Of a DNA stretch of 64,000 nucleotides, positions 8,628-15,209 are shown piece by piece; the first letter of the stretch is position 1, and each line of letters begins with the position of its first letter. The notes beneath the pieces are model-generated. The model was given only the letters and a program-made list of their open reading frames with translations, was not told where the DNA came from and did no database searches. The position numbers and the translations under genes were made by a program. The DNA comes from CAWCTD01 sp963798455 (lineage in GTDB: Bacteria > Acidobacteriota > Terriglobia > Bryobacterales > Bryobacteraceae), in NCBI GenBank assembly GCA_963798455.1, contig CAWCTD010000003.1, forward strand, positions 3,658,001 to 3,722,000, read 5' to 3'.

Positions 8628-9339
8628 CGGGCGCCTCCGTCACGGCGTGGCTGCGGACCAGCCTCACCATGTCTACATCGGAACTAACGATCAAACCCTC
8701 TTCCAGCATCGCCTCAAGGGCCTCCGCCGCGGCGGCAATCTTCTCGGGAGCGTCGATCACGGAGATCATGATCGGGAGATCCCGCATGGGGTGAAAGACG
8801 CTTTTCTTGTGCGCGTGACCCTTGGCGCCGTAGCCCAGGATGCCGCGATAGACGGTGGCGCCGGCGATGTCCATCATTCGTAGCTCCTTCACAATCGCAT
8901 CGTAGAGCGGCTCGCCGTGCCACTTGTCGTCCTCCCCCATGAAAACCCGCAGCAGCGTTGCGCGCCCCCTTTTCCCCTCATGCGGCAGCTTCGGCTCCGG
9001 CTTGGGGGACTTCCTGGCAAACTTGACGACGGTGGTGTCCTGAACCTCGATCAGCCCGTCGGTGACCATCTCGTACAACGTCGGCAAGACCTCTTCGACC
9101 TTCTCCGCTGCCTCGACGAACTCGATGCGAATGGGCAGATGCTGCGCCAGAACTTCGATCTTGGGAGTGTGCAGCATCTGGTGGGAACCGAACCCGGAAT
9201 AGGCCCGGGTCGCTGTGGCGCCGGAGACTCCCTTGTGCATCAGGTAGGCCATGATGGAGTCGTGCAGCGCTGTCATGTGGTGCTGGGTGTCTTCGTTGAT
9301 GAAGATCACCACCCGTCTCGCGGGGCCTTTGGTCAGCAT
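8605..9339 (-). CDS. Tandem DUF190 protein (two PII-like domains)
   Basis: The 244-residue product has two DUF190 domains. The first is divergent (RVVIFINEDTQHHMTALHDS, then GVSGATATRAYSGFGSH). The second is canonical (LRVFMGEDDKWHGEPLYDAI, then IAGATVYRGILGYGAKG, and IMISVIDAPEKIAAAAEAL). The start at 9339 is chosen because AAAGGAGGCGGA lies directly before it; longer upstream frames lack such a site. It begins 16 bp after the antiporter stop. Together with the next gene the operon encodes three DUF190 domains, enough for hetero-oligomeric PII-like trimers (inference). Confidence 0.85.
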   Translation of the reverse strand: MLTKGPARRVVIFINEDTQHHMTALHDSIMAYLMHKGVSGATATRAYSGFGSHQMLHTPKIEVLAQHLPIRIEFVEAAEKVEEVLPTLYEMVTDGLIEVQDTTVVKFARKSPKPEPKLPHEGKRGRATLLRVFMGEDDKWHGEPLYDAIVKELRMMDIAGATVYRGILGYGAKGHAHKKSVFHPMRDLPIMISVIDAPEKIAAAAEALEAMLEEGLIVSSDVDMVRLVRSHAVTEAPDAASTSR

Positions 9340-9355
9340 TCCGCCTCCTTTACTT

Positions 9356-10564
9356 TCATGATTCCAGATCTCCCACGGGTTCTCCGTAGATTGACTCTTT
9401 CGTTTCCGCCTCTCTCCTGGGCAAGAGATGTCGCGGCATGAACCACACATTCGCGATGGCTGTCGGAATCACCGCTGTGCCGATTACCGCGGCAACTAGG
9501 TGGGAGTATTGCATTTGGTTGATGATGCCATGGTTCAGACCAAACAGAGCGGAAATCGTCCCGAAGGTCAGCCCCGTGGACATCATCAGTGAATAGTACA
9601 CGCCGTCGTGACCGACGTGGCCGAAGATCCGGACAGTGGGCAACAAGCCGGCCAGCTTGCAGCCCATCTTGGCGAAGAAAAGCGCCGCGAGTACCAATGG
9701 CGCAGCGATGAGCGCCGGCACGGATACGAGACTGCCGGCGCGAATGAAGTAGAACGGCGTCAGGAAACCGAAGGTCAGCGTGCGCAGGCGTCGAATCAGG
9801 AAGTGGTCTTTGCCGACGGTGCCGGCCAGTACCATACCGATGATATAGGCGGGCAGCACTGCTTCACTGCCCGACCACGCGGCCAGACCGCCCAAACCGA
9901 ACAAGAGGAACAGCAGGAATTTCGTTTCCAGTTCGGAGACGCGGCCGCCATAACGCTCGAAAAACCATGGGGTGAAGAACGGCAGCGCCGCGAAGATCAA
10001 AATGCCGATGACCAGGAAGATCAGGGTCTTGATAGTGAACGGCGAAAAGATCAGGCCCAGCGCGACTACTGTGCCCAGGTCGTTGATGAAACACGCCGCG
10101 AGAATCGTCTTCCCGTAGGTGGTCCGGTTGAATCCCAGTTCGAGCATCACGGAGTAAACCACCGCCACGGAGGTCGTCGAAAGTGCGACACCCGCGAGCC
10201 AGCTCGGACGCCACGGCCAACCGAGGATGAAGTGAGCCACCATTGCCGCCCCGAGGAACGGAGCGAAGAAGCCGACTAGGCCCACCCCGGTCGACTCCTT
10301 CCACTTCGTGCGAAAAACGTCGGGGTCCAGTTCGGCTCCAGCGAGGAACGTCAGCACGATCGCGCCAGTGCCGGCGAGAAAGGTGATCCAGTTCGCTTTG
10401 GCCCCCAATCCATTGCTTCCAACGATGGCGCCGATGATGAGTTGGGCGACAGTACCAACGACAATTTCAGAGAGCGCGGTGGAAACCTTGAGCCAGTTGG
10501 CGGCGAGAACCGCGACCAGCGCCAGCAGAAGCCAAAGCGCCGCAACAAACCAAACCTGATCCAT
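9356..10564 (-). CDS. Cation:proton antiporter (CPA2/Kef-NhaS type)
   Basis: This 402-residue membrane protein has 11-12 hydrophobic segments and the CPA2 exchanger layout. VALSTTSVAVVYSVMLELG followed by AACFINDLGTVVALGL contains the N-D pair expected in the ion-binding helix. It exchanges H+ for Na+ or K+ in the inner membrane. The gene heads the fluoride-riboswitch operon. The Shine-Dalgarno stretch GTAGGAG (plus-strand 10574-10580), 9 bases before the ATG, is fully complementary to the riboswitch strand CTCCTAC, so translation is probably switched by fluoride. Internal HF dissociates to H+ and F-, which gives an antiporter a sensible role. Confidence 0.88.
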   Translation of the reverse strand: MDQVWFVAALWLLLALVAVLAANWLKVSTALSEIVVGTVAQLIIGAIVGSNGLGAKANWITFLAGTGAIVLTFLAGAELDPDVFRTKWKESTGVGLVGFFAPFLGAAMVAHFILGWPWRPSWLAGVALSTTSVAVVYSVMLELGFNRTTYGKTILAACFINDLGTVVALGLIFSPFTIKTLIFLVIGILIFAALPFFTPWFFERYGGRVSELETKFLLFLLFGLGGLAAWSGSEAVLPAYIIGMVLAGTVGKDHFLIRRLRTLTFGFLTPFYFIRAGSLVSVPALIAAPLVLAALFFAKMGCKLAGLLPTVRIFGHVGHDGVYYSLMMSTGLTFGTISALFGLNHGIINQMQYSHLVAAVIGTAVIPTAIANVWFMPRHLLPRREAETKESIYGEPVGDLES

Positions 10565-10643
10565 GGAAAGGATCTCCTACCTGGGCTTCGTTGTGGTTCG
10601 CTACGGGAGGGATGAGGCCACGTGCCCCCACAGCGAAACCACT

Positions 10644-10691
10644 GTAGGAGTCATTGGCCGTTCGGAACGGCGTAGAGCGGACTCCACCGCT
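10644..10691 (-). promoter_or_regulatory. Fluoride (crcB) riboswitch controlling the antiporter operon
   Basis: On the minus strand the order is an AGCGG/CCGCT stem with loop TGGAGT, the junction CTAC, a GCCGTT/AACGGC hairpin, then CAATGACTCCTAC. The loop GGAGT pairs with ACTCC to make the pseudoknot. This order of elements matches the fluoride aptamer. The same CTCCTAC strand is complementary to the antiporter's Shine-Dalgarno GTAGGAG, which gives a translational switch. Confidence 0.82.
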
Positions 10692-10700
10692 TTCTGTTTC

Positions 10701-10730
10701 AGTATACGACTGGAATCCACCCTCCATCAA
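10701..10730 (-). promoter_or_regulatory. Promoter of the antiporter operon
   Basis: On the minus strand, -35 TTGATG (10725-10730) and -10 TATACT (10701-10706) are 18 bp apart. The predicted transcript starts a few bases before the riboswitch aptamer. Confidence 0.65.
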
Positions 10731-10794
10731 GATGGACGAACTGGAGGCAGCAGGGGCCTTGTCTCTGTCGTCTGTCCGCGAGACAATAGACTCA

Positions 10795-10845
10795 GGGTGT
10801 TGGAGTTCACCTTATAACCGCCCAGATGGGCAGATGACTCCTACG
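10795..10845 (+). promoter_or_regulatory. Fluoride (crcB) riboswitch, plus strand
   Basis: GGGTG..CACC closes a loop holding TTGGAGTT, followed by TTATAACC, a GCCCA/TGGGC hairpin and GATGACTCCTAC. The loop GGAGT pairs with ACTCC as the pseudoknot. It is one of the best matches to the fluoride aptamer in the window. A possible promoter (TTGTCT at 10759, GACAAT at 10782, 17-bp spacer) lies just upstream. The first genes downstream are the 29-codon ORF and the small membrane protein. Confidence 0.85.
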
Positions 10846-10867
10846 AGGGATCCTCCTCGATAGGAGT
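10837..10867 (+). terminator. Hairpin overlapping the riboswitch pseudoknot strand
   Basis: ACTCCTACGAGG (10837-10848) pairs with CCTCG-A-TAGGAGT (10855-10867), a 12-bp stem with one bulged A and a six-base loop. It uses the aptamer's own ACTCCTAC strand, so it excludes the fluoride-bound form. The following bases are pyrimidine-rich but not a clean T run, so Rho-independent termination is probable rather than certain. Confidence 0.6.
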
Positions 10868-10945
10868 TCCTTCCGATCGTGGAAATCCCTGGACTTTGTG
10901 CGGCACCGCCGTGTGAGTCGGCGACCGCTGCAGCAGGGAGGCCAA

Positions 10946-11035
10946 ATGGCGAGCGAGAGTCCGTTGAACGAGGCGTACCCGCGGCGGCTGCAGAGCGGCG
11001 CCCGGTACACTGACAAGCTCCCGTCGGATATCTGA
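10946..11035 (+). CDS. Tiny ORF coupled to the small membrane protein
   Basis: This is a 29-codon frame (MASESPLNEAYPRR..KLPSDI) with AGGGAGG at 10935-10941 as ribosome binding site. Its stop overlaps the next start (TGATG), the arrangement of translational coupling. It could be a leader peptide delivering ribosomes to the membrane protein, which has no ribosome binding site of its own. It could also be the N-terminus of the same protein split by a frameshift. No family recognised. Confidence 0.45.
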   Translation: MASESPLNEAYPRRLQSGARYTDKLPSDI

Positions 11036-11259
11036 TGCCGTGGACTTCATTCTTCTTCTCGCTCGGCCTCATATTTGGGGCTCTGGCAGGTACAACGGCG
11101 TACATCATCTTCTACCGGGAATACATTCAGCATTTCAAGAGTGCCGGCAAGGCCCGGTTGCTGGCTCTGAAGGGGGCGCTGTTCGCCTTTCTGTTCTTTG
11201 TGTGCTTGTCGCTCACCTCTGGATATGTGATAAGTCACTTTATTGTTTCAAATCCGTAA
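11035..11259 (+). CDS. Small two-helix membrane protein downstream of a fluoride riboswitch
   Basis: The 74-residue protein has two hydrophobic helices (about residues 4-27 and 45-68) joined by a basic loop (YREYIQHFKSAGKAR). It is too short and has the wrong topology for a CrcB/Fluc channel, which has four helices. Its start overlaps the stop of the 29-codon ORF. It is the first substantial gene after the plus-strand fluoride riboswitch, so it is a candidate fluoride-induced membrane protein. I do not recognise the family. Confidence 0.6.
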   Translation: MPWTSFFFSLGLIFGALAGTTAYIIFYREYIQHFKSAGKARLLALKGALFAFLFFVCLSLTSGYVISHFIVSNP

Positions 11260-11440
11260 CAGGAGGGTTTACGGTTGAAAGACGCTACCAACATTCAGTC
11301 TCGTGTCTGTCGTGTCGGCGTAAACGCTGATATTGGCGTAGGTGGCTTCTCCCGTTACCGCGTGGTTTGGCCCTTAACGATCATTAACTTGACCGTGCAA
11401 CGCGGCCGATTGCCCCACGGCGCATGAGCTCCTGAGGCCC

Positions 11441-12136
11441 ATGAAGATTGCGATCATCTCCGACATCCACGGAAACCTTGAGGCCCTGGAGGCGATCACC
11501 GAGCCCTGGGACGAGCTCTGGGTTTTGGGCGATCTTGTGAACTACGGCCCGAACCCTTGTGAGGTCGTCGATTTCATTATGCGGAACGCCACGGTTGTCG
11601 TCCGCGGCAATCACGATCATGCAATCGGTTTCGGAGTGAACCCCCAGTGTTCCGCGCCTTTTCGAGCGATGGCGCACGCCATGCACGCGTATTCGGAATC
11701 TGTCTTGAGCGGCGAACAGAAGGCATTCTTGCGAGAGCTTCCATTGACGGCCGACCGCTCGGTTGAAGGGCGGCGGTTTTTCCTGTGCCACGCGGTTCCG
11801 TCCGATGCTCTGTACACGTACTGCCCTCCGGAATCCCCAGCTTGGGCGATCGAAGCCGGTAGGGTCGACGCCGACGTGATCTTGGTTGGCCACACTCATC
11901 TGCCCTTCCAAGCGACTCTTGGTGGCTGTCAGGTCCTCAATCCCGGGAGTGTCGGGCAGCCCAAACACGGTTTTCCGCAAGCCTGCTATGCGGTCTGGGA
12001 GGATGGGCGGCTTCTGCTGAAATCACAGCCGTACGACGCAGCAGAGACAGCAAGGAAAGTGCTTGCCCTTCCCATCAGCGAGCGTATTGCAGGCCAGTTG
12101 GCCAACGTCTTGAACCGCGGAGCTCCGCCGTCCTGA
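11441..12136 (+). CDS. Calcineurin-like metallophosphoesterase
   Basis: This 231-residue protein has the complete metallophosphoesterase metal site: D8/H10 in ISDIHGN, GD at 30-31 (LGDLVNYGP), GNHD at 56-59 and GHTH at 150-153. NPGSVGQPK near residue 167 is typical of the YfcE-like single-domain subgroup. It would hydrolyse a phosphodiester or phosphomonoester using two divalent metals in the cytoplasm. Natural substrate unknown. It lies between the fluoride-linked membrane gene and enolase, all on the plus strand. Fluoride inhibits many metal-dependent phosphatases, so its place here may be meaningful, but no riboswitch of its own was found. Confidence 0.85.
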   Translation: MKIAIISDIHGNLEALEAITEPWDELWVLGDLVNYGPNPCEVVDFIMRNATVVVRGNHDHAIGFGVNPQCSAPFRAMAHAMHAYSESVLSGEQKAFLRELPLTADRSVEGRRFFLCHAVPSDALYTYCPPESPAWAIEAGRVDADVILVGHTHLPFQATLGGCQVLNPGSVGQPKHGFPQACYAVWEDGRLLLKSQPYDAAETARKVLALPISERIAGQLANVLNRGAPPS

Positions 12137-12204
12137 ATCGCCGCCACGGATGGCGGTCACTTGGCCACGATGCCATGGGCTATATTGAAAGGTCCGAAGA
12201 TTGA

Positions 12205-12262
12205 CCGGCGATGGAGTCTCGCCGCTAACCGTCCCGGAAGTTCGGGAATGATAGCTCCTACC
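12205..12262 (+). promoter_or_regulatory. Fluoride (crcB) riboswitch upstream of enolase
   Basis: CGGCGA/TCGCCG closes the loop TGGAGTC, followed by CTAACCG, a CCCGGA..TTCGGG hairpin and AATGATAGCTCCTAC. The loop GGAG pairs with CTCC as the pseudoknot. The arrangement matches the Thermotoga-type fluoride aptamer almost element for element. Enolase is a known fluoride-riboswitch target because fluoride inhibits the enzyme. A TATATT (12181-12186) upstream is a plausible -10 box. Confidence 0.9.
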
Positions 12263-12287
12263 GTTTGGTAGGAGCTTTTGTTGTTTT
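12253..12287 (+). terminator. Intrinsic terminator forming the enolase riboswitch expression platform
   Basis: AGCTCCTACC (12253-12262) pairs perfectly with GGTAGGAGCT (12267-12276), ten base pairs with loop GTTT, followed by TTTTGTTGTTTT. The 5' arm contains the aptamer's pseudoknot strand CTCC. Fluoride binding would hold that strand and let transcription continue into enolase. Confidence 0.9.
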
Positions 12288-12349
12288 GGGGCCTTGATCC
12301 CTCAACTGAAGTTGGTAGAAGGTAGGCCATATTTTGAAGGAGTGTTCCT

Positions 12350-13630
12350 ATGACTGAGATCGTGAAAGTAGTCGGACGGGAGATCCTCGATTCCAGAGGG
12401 AACCCCACTGTCGAAGCGGATGTCACCCTCGCAGATGGAAGCGTGGGCCGAGCCGCAGTGCCCTCTGGGGCGTCCACCGGCGAGAAAGAAGCGGTGGAAT
12501 TGAGAGACGGAGACAAAGCCAGATACGGGGGCAAGGGCGTCACCCATGCGGTGAAGAACATCAACAGCGCAATCCGGACCGGAGTGACGGGCCTCGACGC
12601 TACGAATCAACGGGCTGTTGATGCCGCCATGCTTGCACTGGATGGAACGCCCAACAAGGCCAAGCTGGGCGCCAATGCCGTGCTTGCGGTATCGATGGCC
12701 GTCGCCCGAGCGGCCGCTAGCGCCCATCGCCTGCCACTCTACCGTTACTTGGGCGGCATCAACACATGTCTCCTGCCGGTGCCGTGCATGAACGTTCTGA
12801 ATGGCGGGAAGCACGCCGACAACACCGTGGATTTTCAGGAGTTCATGATCGCGCCCCACAACGCGTCATCATTCGCGGAAGCGATTCGCAAGGGTATGGA
12901 GACCTTCCACGCACTGAAGCAGGTGTTGCGCGCAAAGGGTTACAGCACGGCCGTCGGCGACGAGGGCGGATTCGCCCCCGATCTGAAATCGAACGACGAG
13001 GCCGTAGAGGTGATCCTGGAAGCGATCGTGAAAGCGGGGTACAAGCCAGGCGCGGATATCTCCATCTGCCTAGATCCCGCCGCCAGCGAGATGTGGGATG
13101 ACGGAAAATACGTCCTCTTCAAGTCGACCAAGAAAGCCATCACTTCGCAGGAACTGATCAAGATCTGGGAGTCGTGGGCAAATCAGTATCCGATCATCTT
13201 GCTGGAGGACGGCATGGGAGAGAACGATTGGGAGGGGTGGAGAGATCTCACCTCGGCTCTCGGATCACGAATTGAGCTGGTCGGCGACGACCTTTTCTGC
13301 ACAAACTCAAAGATCCTTCAGGAAGGAATTGAGAAGGGCATCGCCAACGCCGTCCTCATCAAGCTCAACCAGATCGGCTCGGTGACGGAGACCCTGGACA
13401 CAATTGAACTGGCAGGGCGAAACAGCTATCGATGCTTCGTGTCTCACCGCTCAGGCGAGACGGAAGACACCTTCATCTCCGATCTAACCGTTGCCACGGG
13501 CGCAGGCCACATCAAGACCGGCTCGGGATGCCGGAGCGAGCGTGTCGCAAAGTTCAACCAATTCCTTCGAATCGAGGAGGAGTTGGGAACGACAGCAAGA
13601 TTCGCAGGGAAATCAGCCTTCCGCCGGTAA
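12350..13630 (+). CDS. eno: Enolase
   Basis: This is a 426-residue phosphopyruvate hydratase (2-phosphoglycerate to phosphoenolpyruvate, glycolysis, cytoplasm). Family marks are SGASTGEKEAVELRDGD (substrate loop), the metal ligands in CLDPAASE, LLEDGM and VGDDLF, the catalytic lysine regions LIKLNQIGS and IKTGSG, and the signature SHRSGETEDTFI. The length is normal and all key residues are present. The start has GAAGGAG upstream. A fluoride riboswitch with terminator lies between promoter and start, so expression should rise when fluoride inhibits the enzyme. No ppc, csrA or other usual eno neighbour is present. Confidence 0.97.
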   Translation: MTEIVKVVGREILDSRGNPTVEADVTLADGSVGRAAVPSGASTGEKEAVELRDGDKARYGGKGVTHAVKNINSAIRTGVTGLDATNQRAVDAAMLALDGTPNKAKLGANAVLAVSMAVARAAASAHRLPLYRYLGGINTCLLPVPCMNVLNGGKHADNTVDFQEFMIAPHNASSFAEAIRKGMETFHALKQVLRAKGYSTAVGDEGGFAPDLKSNDEAVEVILEAIVKAGYKPGADISICLDPAASEMWDDGKYVLFKSTKKAITSQELIKIWESWANQYPIILLEDGMGENDWEGWRDLTSALGSRIELVGDDLFCTNSKILQEGIEKGIANAVLIKLNQIGSVTETLDTIELAGRNSYRCFVSHRSGETEDTFISDLTVATGAGHIKTGSGCRSERVAKFNQFLRIEEELGTTARFAGKSAFRR

Positions 13631-14419
13631 GGAGCAATCGACTGCTCGTACAGGAGCCTTCAGCGGCCACGCTCGCGCGGGCGGCTGTCTGCTAACGTTT
13701 GGTCGCCTTTCGCTGAGACGACCGACGCTTTCAAAGCAGGCGAAACGAGGCACAGATGGCTTAGTATCGAGCACCGGCGTGCCATCTTCCCAACGCCGCG
13801 CACCGGGGTGCGGACGTGCGCGCCCGCCGCCCGCGGTCGAGGGAACCATGGCGCAGGCAACAGCGGGACGCACCACGCGCCTCTAATGCGCAGGAGCGTG
13901 CATTTCTATTGTGACGCTTTGCCACAGGCGCTGGACGGGTCTCGCCACGGGCAAGCCGCGCGCTAGCCATTCAAAATCCCCCCCTATATAAGGGAAGAAA
14001 AAAGGAGACTTTCAAGTTTTCTCGCATGCGTGCGGTTATTAGTGTTGATATTTGTGATAGTTGTTGATAATTCTCTGACTATCGTACTTAAGTCTTGTGC
14101 TATGTATAGGATAGAGTACCTTGGATAGTTGTAAAGTTCATGACTTGAGTTTAGAAATTTGTACTTTTATTTTTCCCTTATATAGGGGGACAACTATCCG
14201 GACGGCCGGCGCGGGGCTGATGTGCCGTGGTTGACGTTTTTTTCATACTCTGTATCTGTTTGAAATCATAGGTACTTCCGGGCCAGTTTTGCTCGCGGGT
14301 GGCTCGACGGCGCAATTTCGCTAGTCAAGTAGCCGGAATTTGGTGGCCAGGTGGCCGACTATCCCAAGGGCGGCGTGGTGTGGCAGTCGACGTGCTGCAG
14401 CGTTGCGTATTAGTTCGTA
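13631..14419. other. Intergenic region at the left prophage boundary
   Basis: About 790 bp with no gene recognised. GC-rich up to 13.97 kb, then a sharply AT-rich block (13.98-14.19 kb) framed by inverted repeats, then GC-rich again. The prophage's left end should lie in here, but no direct repeat with the sequence after the integrase was found. Confidence 0.6.
13980..14189. repeat. AT-rich block framed by 17-bp perfect inverted repeats
   Basis: CCCCCTATATAAGGGAA (13980-13996) and its exact complement (14173-14189) flank 176 bp of AT-rich DNA. The 9-mer GATAGTTGT occurs inside at 14056 and 14124, and inverted at 14190-14198. It could be a MITE-like insertion, a replication or partition site, or a regulatory region. 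No coding sequence fits. Confidence 0.75.
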
Positions 14420-14448
14420 TTGACAATTGCGTACAAGCCTGTTAATTT
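14420..14448 (+). promoter_or_regulatory. Prophage promoter P1 with operator in spacer
   Basis: TTGACA (14420-14425), 17-bp spacer, TAATTT (14443-14448). The spacer begins ATTGCGTACAA, the same operator-like element as in the promoters at 41038 and 49253. It would drive the leftmost prophage genes. Confidence 0.75.
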
Positions 14449-14540
14449 CTCCGTAGCGCTCTCCGGGGGGCGCCACCATAAGCCTACGGGAGGCCGCAGC
14501 AACCCGCCCGGACCACCTGTAGGAACCCCCGTCCCCAAAT

Positions 14541-14903
14541 ATGGAATTCGCTCGTCGCGTACACCTGCTCAACTCTGCCGGCACCTGCCTGCGTTGCGTG
14601 CATCCCGAAGAGGCGATGCGATTGCTGCTTGCCGGAAGTGCGCGCGCCCACGGCGGCAAGAAGATCCGTGCGGTGGAACTGGTCGAGTCACTGGCCGGGC
14701 ATCGACGCAAACAGTCTCGGCCGCCGACGCTGATGAACTACATGGGCCAGCGCTACACGTTCATCGAGCCGCTGAAGGATCAGTCCGGGAGCGTGAACGC
14801 ATACACCGTCTCCCTGAAAAGGATCGATCGCCACGATCGTTGGGCTTTCATTCTCAGTCTCACTGACTGTTTGACTCCTGCTCAGACTCCCGCTCCGGGT
14901 TAA
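14541..14903 (+). CDS. Small prophage protein of unknown function
   Basis: The 120-residue product is the first gene after promoter P1. It has an N-terminal CxxC (TCLRCVHPEEAMRLL), then a basic patch (HGGKKIRAVELVESLAG, HRRKQSR) and no signal peptide. I do not recognise a family. Its position before the methyltransferase and terminase genes suggests an early or regulatory phage gene. Confidence 0.55.
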   Translation: MEFARRVHLLNSAGTCLRCVHPEEAMRLLLAGSARAHGGKKIRAVELVESLAGHRRKQSRPPTLMNYMGQRYTFIEPLKDQSGSVNAYTVSLKRIDRHDRWAFILSLTDCLTPAQTPAPG

Positions 14904-14954
14904 CTCCGGTGAGTGCGGCCGGCGCTTGACTCCTTGGGCACCGGCCGCGCCGGG

Positions 14955-15209
14955 ATGTCAAAGATCCTTTCTATCGCCATGAACGCGGAGCGGTGTCGCA
15001 AGGGCGCGCGGTGGGTTGCAGAAGAACGTGGGGCACTGAAGGACTTGCATGCCGCGGAAACTGGCAAGGCAGGAGGGGTGCAAGATGCTGCGGTAAAGCC
15101 GGCCACGTGCAGGATCTCCACTGCAGCGCGGGTGAGTGCCGCCGCGGTGGTGTTGATGGCTAAAGTGTCGGGCCTGAGTGTCAAGGATTTCATGGGGCAA
15201 TACAGTTGA
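14955..15209 (+). CDS. Small prophage protein upstream of the ParB-methyltransferase
   Basis: This 84-residue frame starts at ATG 14955 (MSKILSIAMNAERCRKGAR); an in-frame GTG at 14913 would add 14 residues. It ends in VSGLSVKDFMGQYS. The stop overlaps the TTG start of the next gene (TTGA), so the two are probably coupled. Function unknown. Confidence 0.5.
   Translation: MSKILSIAMNAERCRKGARWVAEERGALKDLHAAETGKAGGVQDAAVKPATCRISTAARVSAAAVVLMAKVSGLSVKDFMGQYS

Noticed and set aside
11260..11440. Possible fourth fluoride riboswitch before the metallophosphoesterase (GCATGAGCTCCTGAGG near the start)
   Set aside because: No upstream hairpin with a GGAG loop that could form the pseudoknot, and no second hairpin in the right place.
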